NCBI GenBank assembly: GCA_029239575.1
Contig: JARBUP010000058.1
Span: 1 to 13,798 of the forward strand
Source: Bacillota bacterium
GTDB taxonomy: Bacteria > Bacillota > Clostridia > Tissierellales > Sedimentibacteraceae
DNA length: 13,798 nucleotides
Reading direction: 5' to 3'
Below the pieces are notes generated by a model. The model was not told the DNA's origin. It saw only the letters and a program-made list of their open reading frames with translations, and did not search any database. This document shows, piece by piece, positions 6,451 to 13,798 of the stretch; position 1 is the first letter of the stretch, and each line of letters opens with the position of its first letter. A program made the translations under genes and the position numbers.

Positions 6451-9400
6451 ATGTCAAAAGTTATGAAAACTATGGATGGAAATACAGCTGCAGCGTATAT
6501 ATCATACGCATTTACAGATGTAGCGGCTATATATCCTATTACTCCATCGTCAACAATGGCTGAACTTGCAGATGAATGGGCAGCACATGGAACAAAAAAC
6601 TTATTTGGACAAACAGTTAAAGTTACTGAAATGCAGTCAGAAGCAGGTGCAGCAGGTGCAGTACACGGTTCTTTACAAGCAGGTGCTTTAACAACTACTT
6701 ACACAGCATCACAGGGATTATTGTTAATGATTCCTAATATGTATAAAATTGCAGGAGAATTATTACCTGCTGTATTCCATGTAACTGCAAGAGCAATTGC
6801 TGGACATGCATTATCTATATTTGGAGACCATTCTGATGTTATGGCAGCAAGACAAACTGGATTTGCACTTTTAGCTTCAGGTTCAGTTCAAGAAGTTATG
6901 GATATCGGTGGTGTTGCTCACTTAGCAACTCTTAAAACAAGAGTTCCATTTGTTCATTTCTTTGATGGTTTTAGAACTTCTCATGAAGTGCAAAAAATTG
7001 AGCAAATAGAATATGCTGATTTAGAAAAGCTTTTGGATAAAGACGCAGTTCGTGAATTCAGAATGAGATCATTAAATCCTGAACGTCCTGTTACAAGAGG
7101 AACAGCACAAAACCCTGATATATTTTTCCAAGCAAAAGAAGCATCAAATAAATTCTACGAATCAGTTCCTGATGTAGTAGCTGAATATATGACTGAAATG
7201 AGCAAAATAACTGGTAGAGAATATAAACCATTTAATTATTATGGAGCTGAAGATGCAGAAAACATAATAATAGCTATGGGTTCAGTAAGTGAAACAGTAA
7301 AAGAAGTTATAGATTACTTATTAGCTAAAGGCGAAAAAGTAGGTATGGTAATAGTTCATCTTTACAGACCTTTCTCATCTAAATATTTCTTTGATGTTAT
7401 GCCAAAAACAGTTAAGAAAATAGCTGTATTAGACAGATGTAAAGAACCAGGTGCTCCTGGAGAACCATTGTACTTAGACGTAAAATCAATGTTCTATGAA
7501 TCAGATCTTAAACCAGTTATAGTTGGTGGAAGATATGGTCTTGGTTCAAAAGACACTACACCTGCTCAAATATTTGCAGTATACAATAATTTAAATACAG
7601 AAGTACCTAAGCATGATTTCACAATAGGTATAGTTGACGATGTTACATTTAAATCTTTAGAAACTCCAGCAACAGTTAATACTTCTGCACCTGGAACAGT
7701 TAGATGTAAATTCTGGGGACTTGGTTCAGACGGAACAGTTGGAGCTAACAAAGATGCAATAAAAATTATCGGAGACCATACTAACATGTATGCTCAAGGA
7801 TATTTCTCATATGATTCTAAAAAATCAGGAGGCGTTACGGTATCTCATTTAAGATTCGGAAAATCTCCAATCAGAAGCACATATTTAATAGATGAAGCAG
7901 ACTTCGTTTCATTGTCACAACAATCATATGTTGATAAATATGATGTGTTGACAGGACTTAAAAAAGGTGGAAAATTCTTATTAAATACAATATGGTCAAA
8001 AGATGATTTAGAAGCTAACTTGCCAGCTAAGTATAAAAAATACATGGCTGAAAATGATATTCAATTTTACACAATCAATGCAACACAAATAGCTGCTGAT
8101 TTAGGACTTGGCAATAGAACTAACATGATTATACAATCTGCATTCTTTAAATTAGCTAATGTTATTCCAATAGAAGAAGCAGTTGAATATTTAAATAAAG
8201 CTATTGTTAAATCATACGGCAAAAAAGGTGATGCTATAGTTAACATGAATAAAGAAGCTGTTCAGAAAGGTATTACTGATTTAGTTAAAATAGAAATACC
8301 TGAATCTTGGGCTAATGTTACAGTTCTTAAAGAAGAAGAAGTTAAAAAACCTGACTTCATTAAAAATGTTGTTGATGTTATGAACAAACAAGAAGGAGAT
8401 AGTCTTCCTGTTAGTACATTTGTAGGTATTGAAGACGGAACATTCCCAATGGGAACATCTGAATTTGAAAAAAGAGGTATTGCAACAAATGTACCTCATT
8501 GGATTTCAGAAAACTGTATTCAATGTAACCAATGTTCATTTATATGTCCTCATGCTGCAATTAGACCAGTTTTATTAAATGAAGAAGAAACTGCAAATGC
8601 ACCAGAAGGTTTTGTAACATTAAAAGCTACTGGTAAAGGCTTAGAAGGATTACAATACAAAATACAAGTAACTCCTTTAGATTGTACAGGCTGTGGAAAC
8701 TGCGCAGATATCTGCCCATCTAAAAACAAAGCATTAGTTATGGAACCAATAGCAACTCAAGAAAAAGAAATTGCAAATTGGAACTATTCAGTTGAAAAAG
8801 TAACTATAAAAGATAACTTGTTAGATAAAAACACTGTAAAAGGTAGCCAATTCTGTAAACCATACTTCGAATTCTCAGGAGCTTGTGCAGGTTGTGGAGA
8901 AACAGCTTACATTAAAACTATCACTCAATTATTTGGCGATAGAATGATGATTGCAAATGCTACAGGATGTTCTTCAATTTACGGAGCATCAGCACCAGCA
9001 ACTCCTTATACTACAGATGCTAACGGCAGAGGACCATCATGGGCTAACTCATTATTTGAAGACAATGCTGAGTTTGGATTAGGTATGGCACTTGGTATGG
9101 GACAAATTAGAGATGGATTACAATTAACAATGGAAAAATTAATTAATTTAGAAGTTGCTGCTGAAATAAAAGAAGCTTGTGCTAATTGGATTCAAAACAA
9201 AGAGCTTGGAGAAGAGTCTAAAGTTGCATCAGCAAAAGTTATTGAAGCTCTACAAGCATTCCAACCATGTTGTGATGAATGCAATAAATTAGTTAAAGAA
9301 ATATTGGACAACAAAGATTTCCTTGTTAAAAAATCTCAATGGATATTTGGTGGAGACGGCTGGGCTTATGATATAGGATTCGGCGGATTGGACCATGTTT

Positions 9401-9984
9401 TAGCAACTGGAGAAGATGTAAATATATTAGTAATGGACACAGAAGTTTACTCTAATACTGGAGGACAATCTTCTAAATCAACACCAACTGGTTCAGTAGC
9501 TAAGTTTGCAGCATCTGGTAAGAAAATTAAGAAAAAAGATCTTGGTATGATTGCAGCAACATATGGATATGTATATGTAGCACAAGTTGCTTTAGGTGCT
9601 GATAAAAACCAATTCTTAAAAGCATTAAAAGAAGCAGAAAGCTACAATGGACCATCATTAATAATAGCTTATGCTCCATGTATCAATCATGGTATTAAAG
9701 CTGGAATGGGCAAAACTGTAGACAGAGAAAAGAAAGCTGTTGAAGCTGGATACTGGCATTTATACAGATTTAACCCAACACTTAAAGAGCAAGGCAAAAA
9801 CCCATTTACATTAGATTCTAAAGAAGCAAAAGCATCATTCCAAGAATTCTTAGAAGGTGAAGTTCGTTATACATCATTAAAAGGACAATTCCCTGAACAA
9901 GCAGAAGAATTATTTGTTATAGCAGAAGCAAATGCTAAAGACAGATATGAAGGCTACAAGAGAATGGAATCTATGCAGTTTTAA
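6451..9984 (+). CDS. nifJ: Pyruvate:ferredoxin (flavodoxin) oxidoreductase, single-chain
   Basis: Protein of 1177 residues. It converts pyruvate and CoA to acetyl-CoA and CO2, passing two electrons to ferredoxin, the central step of clostridial fermentation. By my recollection of the Desulfovibrio africanus structure, key residues fall at the same numbers: T31 (YPITPSS), E64 (TEMQSEAG, thiamine activation) and R114. Two ferredoxin-type [4Fe-4S] motifs are C689/C692/C695/C699 and C745/C748/C751/C755. The proximal cluster ligands are C812, C815, C840 and C1077. The thiamine diphosphate site is GDGWAYDIG (G968-D969-G970) with NTGGQSS downstream. The chain ends about where the oxygen-protective C-terminal extension of the Desulfovibrio enzyme would begin, so that extension is absent or nearly so. 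Codon choice is uniform and looks suited to high expression. It stands alone, with its own promoters, AGGAGG site and strong terminator. Confidence 0.98.
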   Translation: MSKVMKTMDGNTAAAYISYAFTDVAAIYPITPSSTMAELADEWAAHGTKNLFGQTVKVTEMQSEAGAAGAVHGSLQAGALTTTYTASQGLLLMIPNMYKIAGELLPAVFHVTARAIAGHALSIFGDHSDVMAARQTGFALLASGSVQEVMDIGGVAHLATLKTRVPFVHFFDGFRTSHEVQKIEQIEYADLEKLLDKDAVREFRMRSLNPERPVTRGTAQNPDIFFQAKEASNKFYESVPDVVAEYMTEMSKITGREYKPFNYYGAEDAENIIIAMGSVSETVKEVIDYLLAKGEKVGMVIVHLYRPFSSKYFFDVMPKTVKKIAVLDRCKEPGAPGEPLYLDVKSMFYESDLKPVIVGGRYGLGSKDTTPAQIFAVYNNLNTEVPKHDFTIGIVDDVTFKSLETPATVNTSAPGTVRCKFWGLGSDGTVGANKDAIKIIGDHTNMYAQGYFSYDSKKSGGVTVSHLRFGKSPIRSTYLIDEADFVSLSQQSYVDKYDVLTGLKKGGKFLLNTIWSKDDLEANLPAKYKKYMAENDIQFYTINATQIAADLGLGNRTNMIIQSAFFKLANVIPIEEAVEYLNKAIVKSYGKKGDAIVNMNKEAVQKGITDLVKIEIPESWANVTVLKEEEVKKPDFIKNVVDVMNKQEGDSLPVSTFVGIEDGTFPMGTSEFEKRGIATNVPHWISENCIQCNQCSFICPHAAIRPVLLNEEETANAPEGFVTLKATGKGLEGLQYKIQVTPLDCTGCGNCADICPSKNKALVMEPIATQEKEIANWNYSVEKVTIKDNLLDKNTVKGSQFCKPYFEFSGACAGCGETAYIKTITQLFGDRMMIANATGCSSIYGASAPATPYTTDANGRGPSWANSLFEDNAEFGLGMALGMGQIRDGLQLTMEKLINLEVAAEIKEACANWIQNKELGEESKVASAKVIEALQAFQPCCDECNKLVKEILDNKDFLVKKSQWIFGGDGWAYDIGFGGLDHVLATGEDVNILVMDTEVYSNTGGQSSKSTPTGSVAKFAASGKKIKKKDLGMIAATYGYVYVAQVALGADKNQFLKALKEAESYNGPSLIIAYAPCINHGIKAGMGKTVDREKKAVEAGYWHLYRFNPTLKEQGKNPFTLDSKEAKASFQEFLEGEVRYTSLKGQFPEQAEELFVIAEANAKDRYEGYKRMESMQF

Positions 9985-10002
9985 TAAATTTATTTAATAT
10001 TG

Positions 10003-10028
10003 AGAGGCTGATTTATCAGCCTCTTTTT
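10003..10028 (+). terminator. Strong intrinsic terminator of PFOR
   Basis: AGAGGCTGA (10003-10011), loop TTTA, TCAGCCTCT (10016-10024), then a T tract to 10028. The stem is a perfect 9 bp with five G-C pairs, and lies 18 bp after the PFOR stop. Confidence 0.93.
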
Positions 10029-10034
10029 GTATGC

Positions 10035-10214
10035 CCTAACCCCATTTTTCAGAGTCTTTTTTCTGAAAATGGCGGTAGGTCAACCGCAACGAATTCCCAA
10101 TATATGCGATCGGAGGGAGCAGATATATTGGTGAATGAGACTGCGTGTAGAACATGAATTAATCTTAATAGTGAGCAAAATTGCTACTCGTTGTGTTCCT
10201 ACAACATGAATTAA
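10035..10214. other. Hairpin-dense, GC-richer non-coding element of unknown kind
   Basis: No reading frame of note is present. Three stems follow one another. Stem 1 pairs 10035-10053 with 10062-10079 (18 pairing positions, two mismatches and one bulge). Stem 2 pairs CCAATATAT (10097-10105) with ATATATTGG (10123-10131) around a 17-nt loop containing GGAGGG. Stem 3 pairs TGTAGAACA (10146-10154) with TGTTCCTACA (10194-10203) and encloses a smaller hairpin at 10170-10188. GCGGT (10072-10076) can instead pair with ACCGC (10083-10087), in competition with stem 1. AACATGAATTAA occurs twice (10151-10162 and 10203-10214). The left two thirds is clearly richer in G+C and CpG than the genes on either side. 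It could be a dispersed non-autonomous repeat, a small RNA, or a relic of transfer. I recognise no known riboswitch or RNA family. Confidence 0.5.
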
Positions 10215-10237
10215 CTCAAAATTTACATATTTTAGCC

Positions 10238-10266
10238 TTGATTAATATTAATAATTACAATATAAT
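10238..10266 (+). promoter_or_regulatory. Promoter of the murF-ddl operon
   Basis: TTGATT (10238-10243), a 17-bp spacer and a perfect TATAAT (10261-10266). Transcription would begin near 10273, only about 23 nt before the murF ATG, so the structured element at 10035-10214 would not be part of this mRNA. Confidence 0.75.
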
Positions 10267-10295
10267 TAAAAAGAAAAAGTCATGGAAGGTTGCGT

Positions 10296-11678
10296 ATGAT
10301 TAAAATAAAAGTAAACGAAATTGTGGAAATATTAAATGCAGAATGCATTGGTAATTGGGACTTAAATATATATATAAATGGTGTTAGTATAGATTCAAGA
10401 AAAACAGAAAGAAACAATCTTTTTATTCCTATTAAAGGGGCTACTGTAAACGGACATAGTTATATAAATGATGTTATTAATAATGGTGCTGTTGCAACTC
10501 TGTGGAATAAAGGTGAGCCAAATCCTCCAAAGGATATTGCTGTAATATTAGTTGAAGATACTGTAAAAGGGCTTCAGGATTTAGCTACTGCATATAGAAA
10601 TAAACTTAATGCTAAAATAGTTGGTATAACTGGTAGCAATGGTAAAACTTCTACTAAAGATATAACAGCAGGTATATTGTCTCAAAAGTTTAAAACAGGG
10701 AAAACATTAGGAAATTATAATAGCGAAATAGGCGTTCCATATACTTTGTTGAGTTTAGATGAAGACGTAGAAATAGCTGTTATTGAAATGGGTATGGAAA
10801 GAAAAGGTGAAATAGATTTTTTAACTAAAATCGTTCAACCCGATATAGGAATAATTACTAGTGTAGGGCCTGTTCACATAGATAATTTTAATTCAGTTTA
10901 TGATATAGCAAAAGCTAAACTTGAAATAGTTAATGGTATTAAAGATAATGGTTTATTCATTTATTTTGGTGATGATGAATTAATACAAAAAACTGTTGAA
11001 GAAACACAAATGAATAAATCAATAAGAAAAGAAACTTTCGGTACAAAAATTTCAAATACATTATATTTAAAAGAGTTTAATGAAGATGTGGATGGAATTA
11101 CATTTAAAATAAGTGATGAAGAATGTGAAGAACTTCATATAGAAATGTTGGGTAAACATCAATCACTGAATGCACTTGCAGCTATATTAGCAGCAAAGGA
11201 ATGCGGCATGAATTATAATGAAATTAAAGAAGGTTTATTAAGAATTGAAAAAACAGGATTAAGAAATGAAGTTATAAAAATTAAGCAGTGTACAATTTTA
11301 AATGATTGTTATAAGTCAAATCCCGTAAGCATTAAAGCTGCGCTTGATATATTTGAACTTTTTCAATCAAATAGGAAAATAGTAATACTTGGTGATATGT
11401 TAGGTTACAGGGAAATGAGCCATGATGTACATTACAATGTAGGTAAGGATTTAAGTTTATACAATATAGATGAACTTATTACTATTGGACAGGAAGCAAA
11501 ATTCATAGCTAAAGGTGCTAATGACAATGCTAATATTAAATTAATAAAACAATTTGATACTAAAGAAGAAGCTACGGAATATTTAAAAAAATATTTAAAT
11601 GAAAATTGCTCAATGCTTATTAAAGGGTCAAGATTTTTAAAATTAGAATATATAGTAAACAAATTAAAAGAAATCTAA
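10296..11678 (+). CDS. murF: UDP-N-acetylmuramoyl-tripeptide--D-alanyl-D-alanine ligase
   Basis: Protein of 460 residues, normal for MurF. In the cytoplasm it adds the D-Ala-D-Ala dipeptide to the UDP-MurNAc-tripeptide, completing the peptidoglycan precursor. The N-terminal substrate domain has IDSRKTERNNLFIPIKG. The central Mur-ligase ATP site is ITGSNGKTS, with the P-loop at 113-118, followed by GNYNSEIGVP (139-148), characteristic of MurF rather than MurC, MurD or MurE. The C-terminal domain begins near NDCYKSNPVS (336-345), the counterpart of the usual DxYNANP; the first Asn of that core is Lys here, a minor departure. The ATG at 10296 is preferred over a TTG at 10290 because GGAAGG (10284-10289) lies 6 nt before the ATG and directly abuts the TTG. 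It leads an operon with the ligase gene 15 nt downstream, which would make its dipeptide substrate. Confidence 0.96.
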   Translation: MIKIKVNEIVEILNAECIGNWDLNIYINGVSIDSRKTERNNLFIPIKGATVNGHSYINDVINNGAVATLWNKGEPNPPKDIAVILVEDTVKGLQDLATAYRNKLNAKIVGITGSNGKTSTKDITAGILSQKFKTGKTLGNYNSEIGVPYTLLSLDEDVEIAVIEMGMERKGEIDFLTKIVQPDIGIITSVGPVHIDNFNSVYDIAKAKLEIVNGIKDNGLFIYFGDDELIQKTVEETQMNKSIRKETFGTKISNTLYLKEFNEDVDGITFKISDEECEELHIEMLGKHQSLNALAAILAAKECGMNYNEIKEGLLRIEKTGLRNEVIKIKQCTILNDCYKSNPVSIKAALDIFELFQSNRKIVILGDMLGYREMSHDVHYNVGKDLSLYNIDELITIGQEAKFIAKGANDNANIKLIKQFDTKEEATEYLKKYLNENCSMLIKGSRFLKLEYIVNKLKEI

Positions 11679-11693
11679 TTTAATGGAGAAATT

Positions 11694-12691
11694 ATGAAAA
11701 AAACTAAATTAGCTTTATTGTTTGGAGGAAAATCCAATGAATATACAGTGTCATTGCATTCTGCTTCTGCAATAATTCAAAATGTACCAACAGAAAAATT
11801 CGATGTAATTTTAATAGGAATTACAAAAGATGGAAAATGGTTATTATATGATGGTGATGTTGAAAGCATAAATAATGATACATGGTATAATGATAATTTA
11901 AATCAAGTTATGCTTAGTATGGACAATGACTTTAAAGGTTTTATAAAACTTAATGGAAACTCATTCGAAAAAATAGAAGCAGATGTAATATTCCCAGTTT
12001 TACATGGTAAAAATGGTGAAGATGGAACAATTCAAGGAATGTGTCAAATGGCAGGTATTCCATATGTGGGCTGTAACATGACCTCATCAGCAATTTGCAT
12101 GGATAAAGAATTTACTCATATAGTATGTGAAATGGCAGGTATAAAAACTGCACCATTTATTGCAGCAGTAAAAAGTAGTACATTAAATACTAAGCATTTA
12201 TATGATGAATGTTTACAAAAATTATCACTTCCTTTGTTCATAAAACCTGCTAACAATGGTTCTTCTTTAGGAATAAGCAAAGTTAGAAATTATGAACAAT
12301 TTGAAAAAGGAATTGTTGAAGCTTTTGAATTTGATTCTAAAGTTGTAATTGAATCCATGATTGAAGGTTTTGAAATAGGCTGTGCTGTAATAGGAAATGA
12401 AAATTTAATAATCGGAGAAGTTGATGAAGTAGAAACTAAAAATGATTTCTTTGATTATGTTGAAAAATATACACAACACAATTCTAAAATACATTGCCCA
12501 GCAAGAATTTGAGATGTAAAGGACTTTCAAGAGTTGATATGTTTGTTACACCGGATAATAAAATAATTTTAAACGAAATTAATACAATTCCAGGTCTTAC
12601 TGATTTAAGCCGTTATCCATCCATGCTTAAAAAAGTTGGAATAGAGTATAAGGATTTAATCGAAAAACTTGTATATCTTGCAATGGAATAA
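11694..12691 (+). pseudogene. ddl: D-alanine--D-alanine (or D-serine) ligase, disrupted by an internal deletion and frameshift
   Basis: Residues 1-272 read as a normal ATP-grasp ligase: GGKSNEYTVSLHSAS with E16, FPVLHGKNGEDG, LFIKPANNGSSLGI with K184, EGFEIGCAV, EKYTQHNSKIHCPARI. A TGA then stops the frame at 12510-12512. The rest of the family continues in another frame from TGT at 12515: CKGLSRVDMFVTPDNK, LNEINTIPGL, SRYPSMLKK, ending at 12691. In relatives about 20 residues (one helix) separate CPARI from CKG; here only 5 nt lie between, so about 55 nt are missing. The catalytic Arg and Asp (SRVD) and the Mg-binding Glu/Asn (NEIN) survive in the second piece, but no single protein is made. 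The wording is closest to the VanG/VanC-like branch (EKYTxxxSKIH, SRYPxM), so D-Ala-D-Ser activity in the intact ancestor is possible. Shine-Dalgarno GGAG precedes the ATG. A misassembly would also explain the break. Confidence 0.85.
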
Positions 12692-12720
12692 AGCGTCATT
12701 TTCAATTTTCATAATGAATA

Positions 12721-12752
12721 AAAGAACCAAGTCAAATTTGACTTGGTTCTTT
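12721..12752. terminator. Perfect 32-bp palindromic terminator shared by ddl and the convergent activator
   Basis: AAAGAACCAAGTCAAA (12721-12736) is followed directly by its exact reverse complement (12737-12752). On the minus strand the stem is followed by a T-rich tail (TATTCATT after the TTCTTT arm), so it best serves the minus-strand activator, whose stop codon lies inside it. On the plus strand it closes the murF-ddl transcript, with a shorter T run. Confidence 0.85.
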
Positions 12753-13798
12753 GCTGTTGCAATGTTTTCTTATTAATCTGTTAGCTTTACTTTGAGAGAT
12801 TTTAAGTTTTTCTGCTAATTTGTAAGAACTATTGTATTTAGAAAACATATTTTGGATGACTTTTTTTTCTTCTTCTTCAAGAATAAAGTCCAAGCTGCAA
12901 TTGTCATATGAAATACGATTTGAAGCATCACTGTTTTTTAAAATATAGTTTGGCAGTATGTCAGTAATAATTATATTGTTGCTTGTTAAAACTAAGAATT
13001 CAATTAAATGTTCTAATTCTCTGATGTTGCCAGGCCATGAATAATTAATGAGTATTTCTTTGGTTTTTGGTTCAAAACGTACATTAAGATTATGTTTTTC
13101 ATTATAATGCTTAAGATAAAAGTCAAGCAAACTTTCTATGTCATCGTGAAGTTCGTTTAAAGGGGGAAGATTTATTGTAGCCACTGATAGTCGATAATAT
13201 AAATCAATTCTAAATTTATTTTCTTTTACAAGTTCCATCAAATTTTTATTTGTAGCAGCAATAATTCTTGTATCTACATATTTAAGCTTTGTTCCGCCAA
13301 CAGGGAGGAAAGTTTTTTCTTGTACGAGTTCTAATAATTTTGATTGAACATTCAAAGGCAATTCGCCTATTTCATCTAAAAAAAGAGTTCCACCGTTTGA
13401 AAGTTCTACTAAACCTTGCTTTCCTTGAGCAGATGCACCTGTAAATGCACCTTTTGAATATCCGAAAAGTTCAGATTCTAAAAGGTTTTCAGGTATGGTG
13501 GTACAATTTATTTTAGTGAAAGGACCTGAAGCTCTTTTGCTTTTTTCATGAATTTTTTTAGCCATGAATGTTTTGCCAGTTCCAGATTGTCCTAAAATGA
13601 GCATATTAACATCTCTTCCTGCTAAATTATCAATGTTTTTATAAACATTTTTCATATTTAAACTTATAAAATCAAATGATTTATGATTTATAAATGCTTC
13701 CGAGAACTTTGATTCCCTTTTGTATTCTTCAAGTTCATTTAGTGTTTTATTTAAATTATTTTTTAAACTTATTAATTCTGTTATATCTCTGCAGTTTT
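12732..13798 (-). CDS. PAS-domain sigma-54-dependent transcriptional activator, 5'-truncated
   Basis: The frame stays open from the Met codon at 13655 to the window edge, adding 47 codons. The visible N-terminus there reads CRDITELISLKNNLNK, typical of the last strand of a PAS domain followed by a coiled-coil linker, so the real start lies outside. Counting from the Met at 13655, the AAA+ domain has Walker A GQSGTGKT (22-29, with Gln and Thr where GESGTGKE is usual), an intact GAFTGA loop (69-74) and Walker B TLFLDEIGELP (D94, E95). A short C-terminal helix-turn-helix contains YKLAEKLKISQSKANRLIRKH. It opens sigma-54 promoters in response to whatever the PAS domain senses; neither signal nor target is visible. 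It is convergent with ddl. The HTH is less Fis-like than that of the activator at 1501-2895, so the two are not recent duplicates. Confidence 0.9.
   Translation of the reverse strand, partial: NCRDITELISLKNNLNKTLNELEEYKRESKFSEAFINHKSFDFISLNMKNVYKNIDNLAGRDVNMLILGQSGTGKTFMAKKIHEKSKRASGPFTKINCTTIPENLLESELFGYSKGAFTGASAQGKQGLVELSNGGTLFLDEIGELPLNVQSKLLELVQEKTFLPVGGTKLKYVDTRIIAATNKNLMELVKENKFRIDLYYRLSVATINLPPLNELHDDIESLLDFYLKHYNEKHNLNVRFEPKTKEILINYSWPGNIRELEHLIEFLVLTSNNIIITDILPNYILKNSDASNRISYDNCSLDFILEEEEKKVIQNMFSKYNSSYKLAEKLKISQSKANRLIRKHCNSKEPSQI

Noticed and set aside
10074..10087. GG-N10-GC spacing as a sigma-54 promoter
   Set aside because: The -12 box has CC in place of TT and the bases lie in a hairpin; only the spacing fits.
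10035..10295. Riboswitch or T-box leader controlling murF
   Set aside because: A near-consensus promoter (TTGATT-17-TATAAT) lies between the structured element and murF. No intrinsic terminator follows the stems, and no conserved riboswitch or T-box core was recognised.
12500..12520. Programmed ribosomal frameshift in ddl
   Set aside because: No slippery heptamer or suitable stimulatory stem is apparent. A shift alone would not restore the missing segment of about 20 residues.
12494..12691. A separate small gene starting at ATG 12494
   Set aside because: Its sequence from CKGLSRVDM onward is the normal C-terminus of the Ddl family, has no Shine-Dalgarno, and overlaps the end of the first ligase fragment. 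It is the second half of one broken gene.
12732..13655. Second activator as a complete gene starting at 13655
   Set aside because: The frame continues open to the window edge with a recognisable PAS end (CRDITEL) and linker, and there is no Shine-Dalgarno before the 13655 Met codon.

Overview
The window looks like chromosomal DNA from a low-GC, strictly anaerobic Firmicute of clostridial type. The base composition is strongly A+T rich, Shine-Dalgarno sites are strong (AGGAGG, GGAAGG), and the oxygen-sensitive enzymes are anaerobic types: an adenosylcobalamin-dependent (class II) ribonucleotide reductase and a one-subunit pyruvate:ferredoxin oxidoreductase (PFOR). HprK and a MurF/Ddl cell-wall pair also fit Firmicutes. 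The genus cannot be settled from this sequence.

Layout. (1) 1-1311: 3' part of the class II ribonucleotide reductase gene nrdJ, ending in a terminator that works in both directions. (2) 1357-1500: short intergenic stretch with a 12-bp-arm dyad, promoter-like boxes and a Shine-Dalgarno that leads into no gene. (3) 1501-2895, minus strand: PAS/AAA+/Fis sigma-54 activator of RocR type, facing nrdJ. (4) 2896-3113: divergent promoter region with spaced AGCGTAAAA repeats over the activator's own promoter. (5) 3114-5907: uvrC-hprK operon (nucleotide excision repair; HPr kinase/phosphorylase). (6) 5908-6450: very A+T-rich control region with a duplicated promoter block, short tandem repeats and six TTGCAA boxes, leading into (7) PFOR at 6451-9984, followed by a strong terminator. 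(8) 10031-10214: GC-richer, hairpin-dense non-coding element unlike its surroundings. (9) 10238-12691: murF and a D-Ala-D-Ala(or D-Ser)-type ligase gene with its own promoter; the ligase gene is broken by an internal deletion of about 55 nt. (10) 12732-13798, minus strand: a second PAS/AAA+ sigma-54 activator, cut by the window edge. Its stop codon lies inside a perfect 32-bp terminator palindrome shared with the ligase gene.

How the parts may work together. HprK sets the phosphorylation state of HPr, which in Firmicutes controls CcpA. A cre-like box (one mismatch to the published degenerate consensus) lies between hprK and PFOR, so carbon-source control of the pyruvate branch point is a reasonable inference but is not shown. 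MurF consumes the dipeptide that Ddl makes, so the broken ddl implies another functional ligase elsewhere, or an assembly fault. The two sigma-54 activators have no convincing -24/-12 target promoter in the window.

Most genes here are ordinary core genes. I see no defence system, CRISPR array, prophage or clearly new multi-gene system. The points most worth a second look are the damaged ddl, the structured element at 10031-10214 and the repeat-built PFOR control region.
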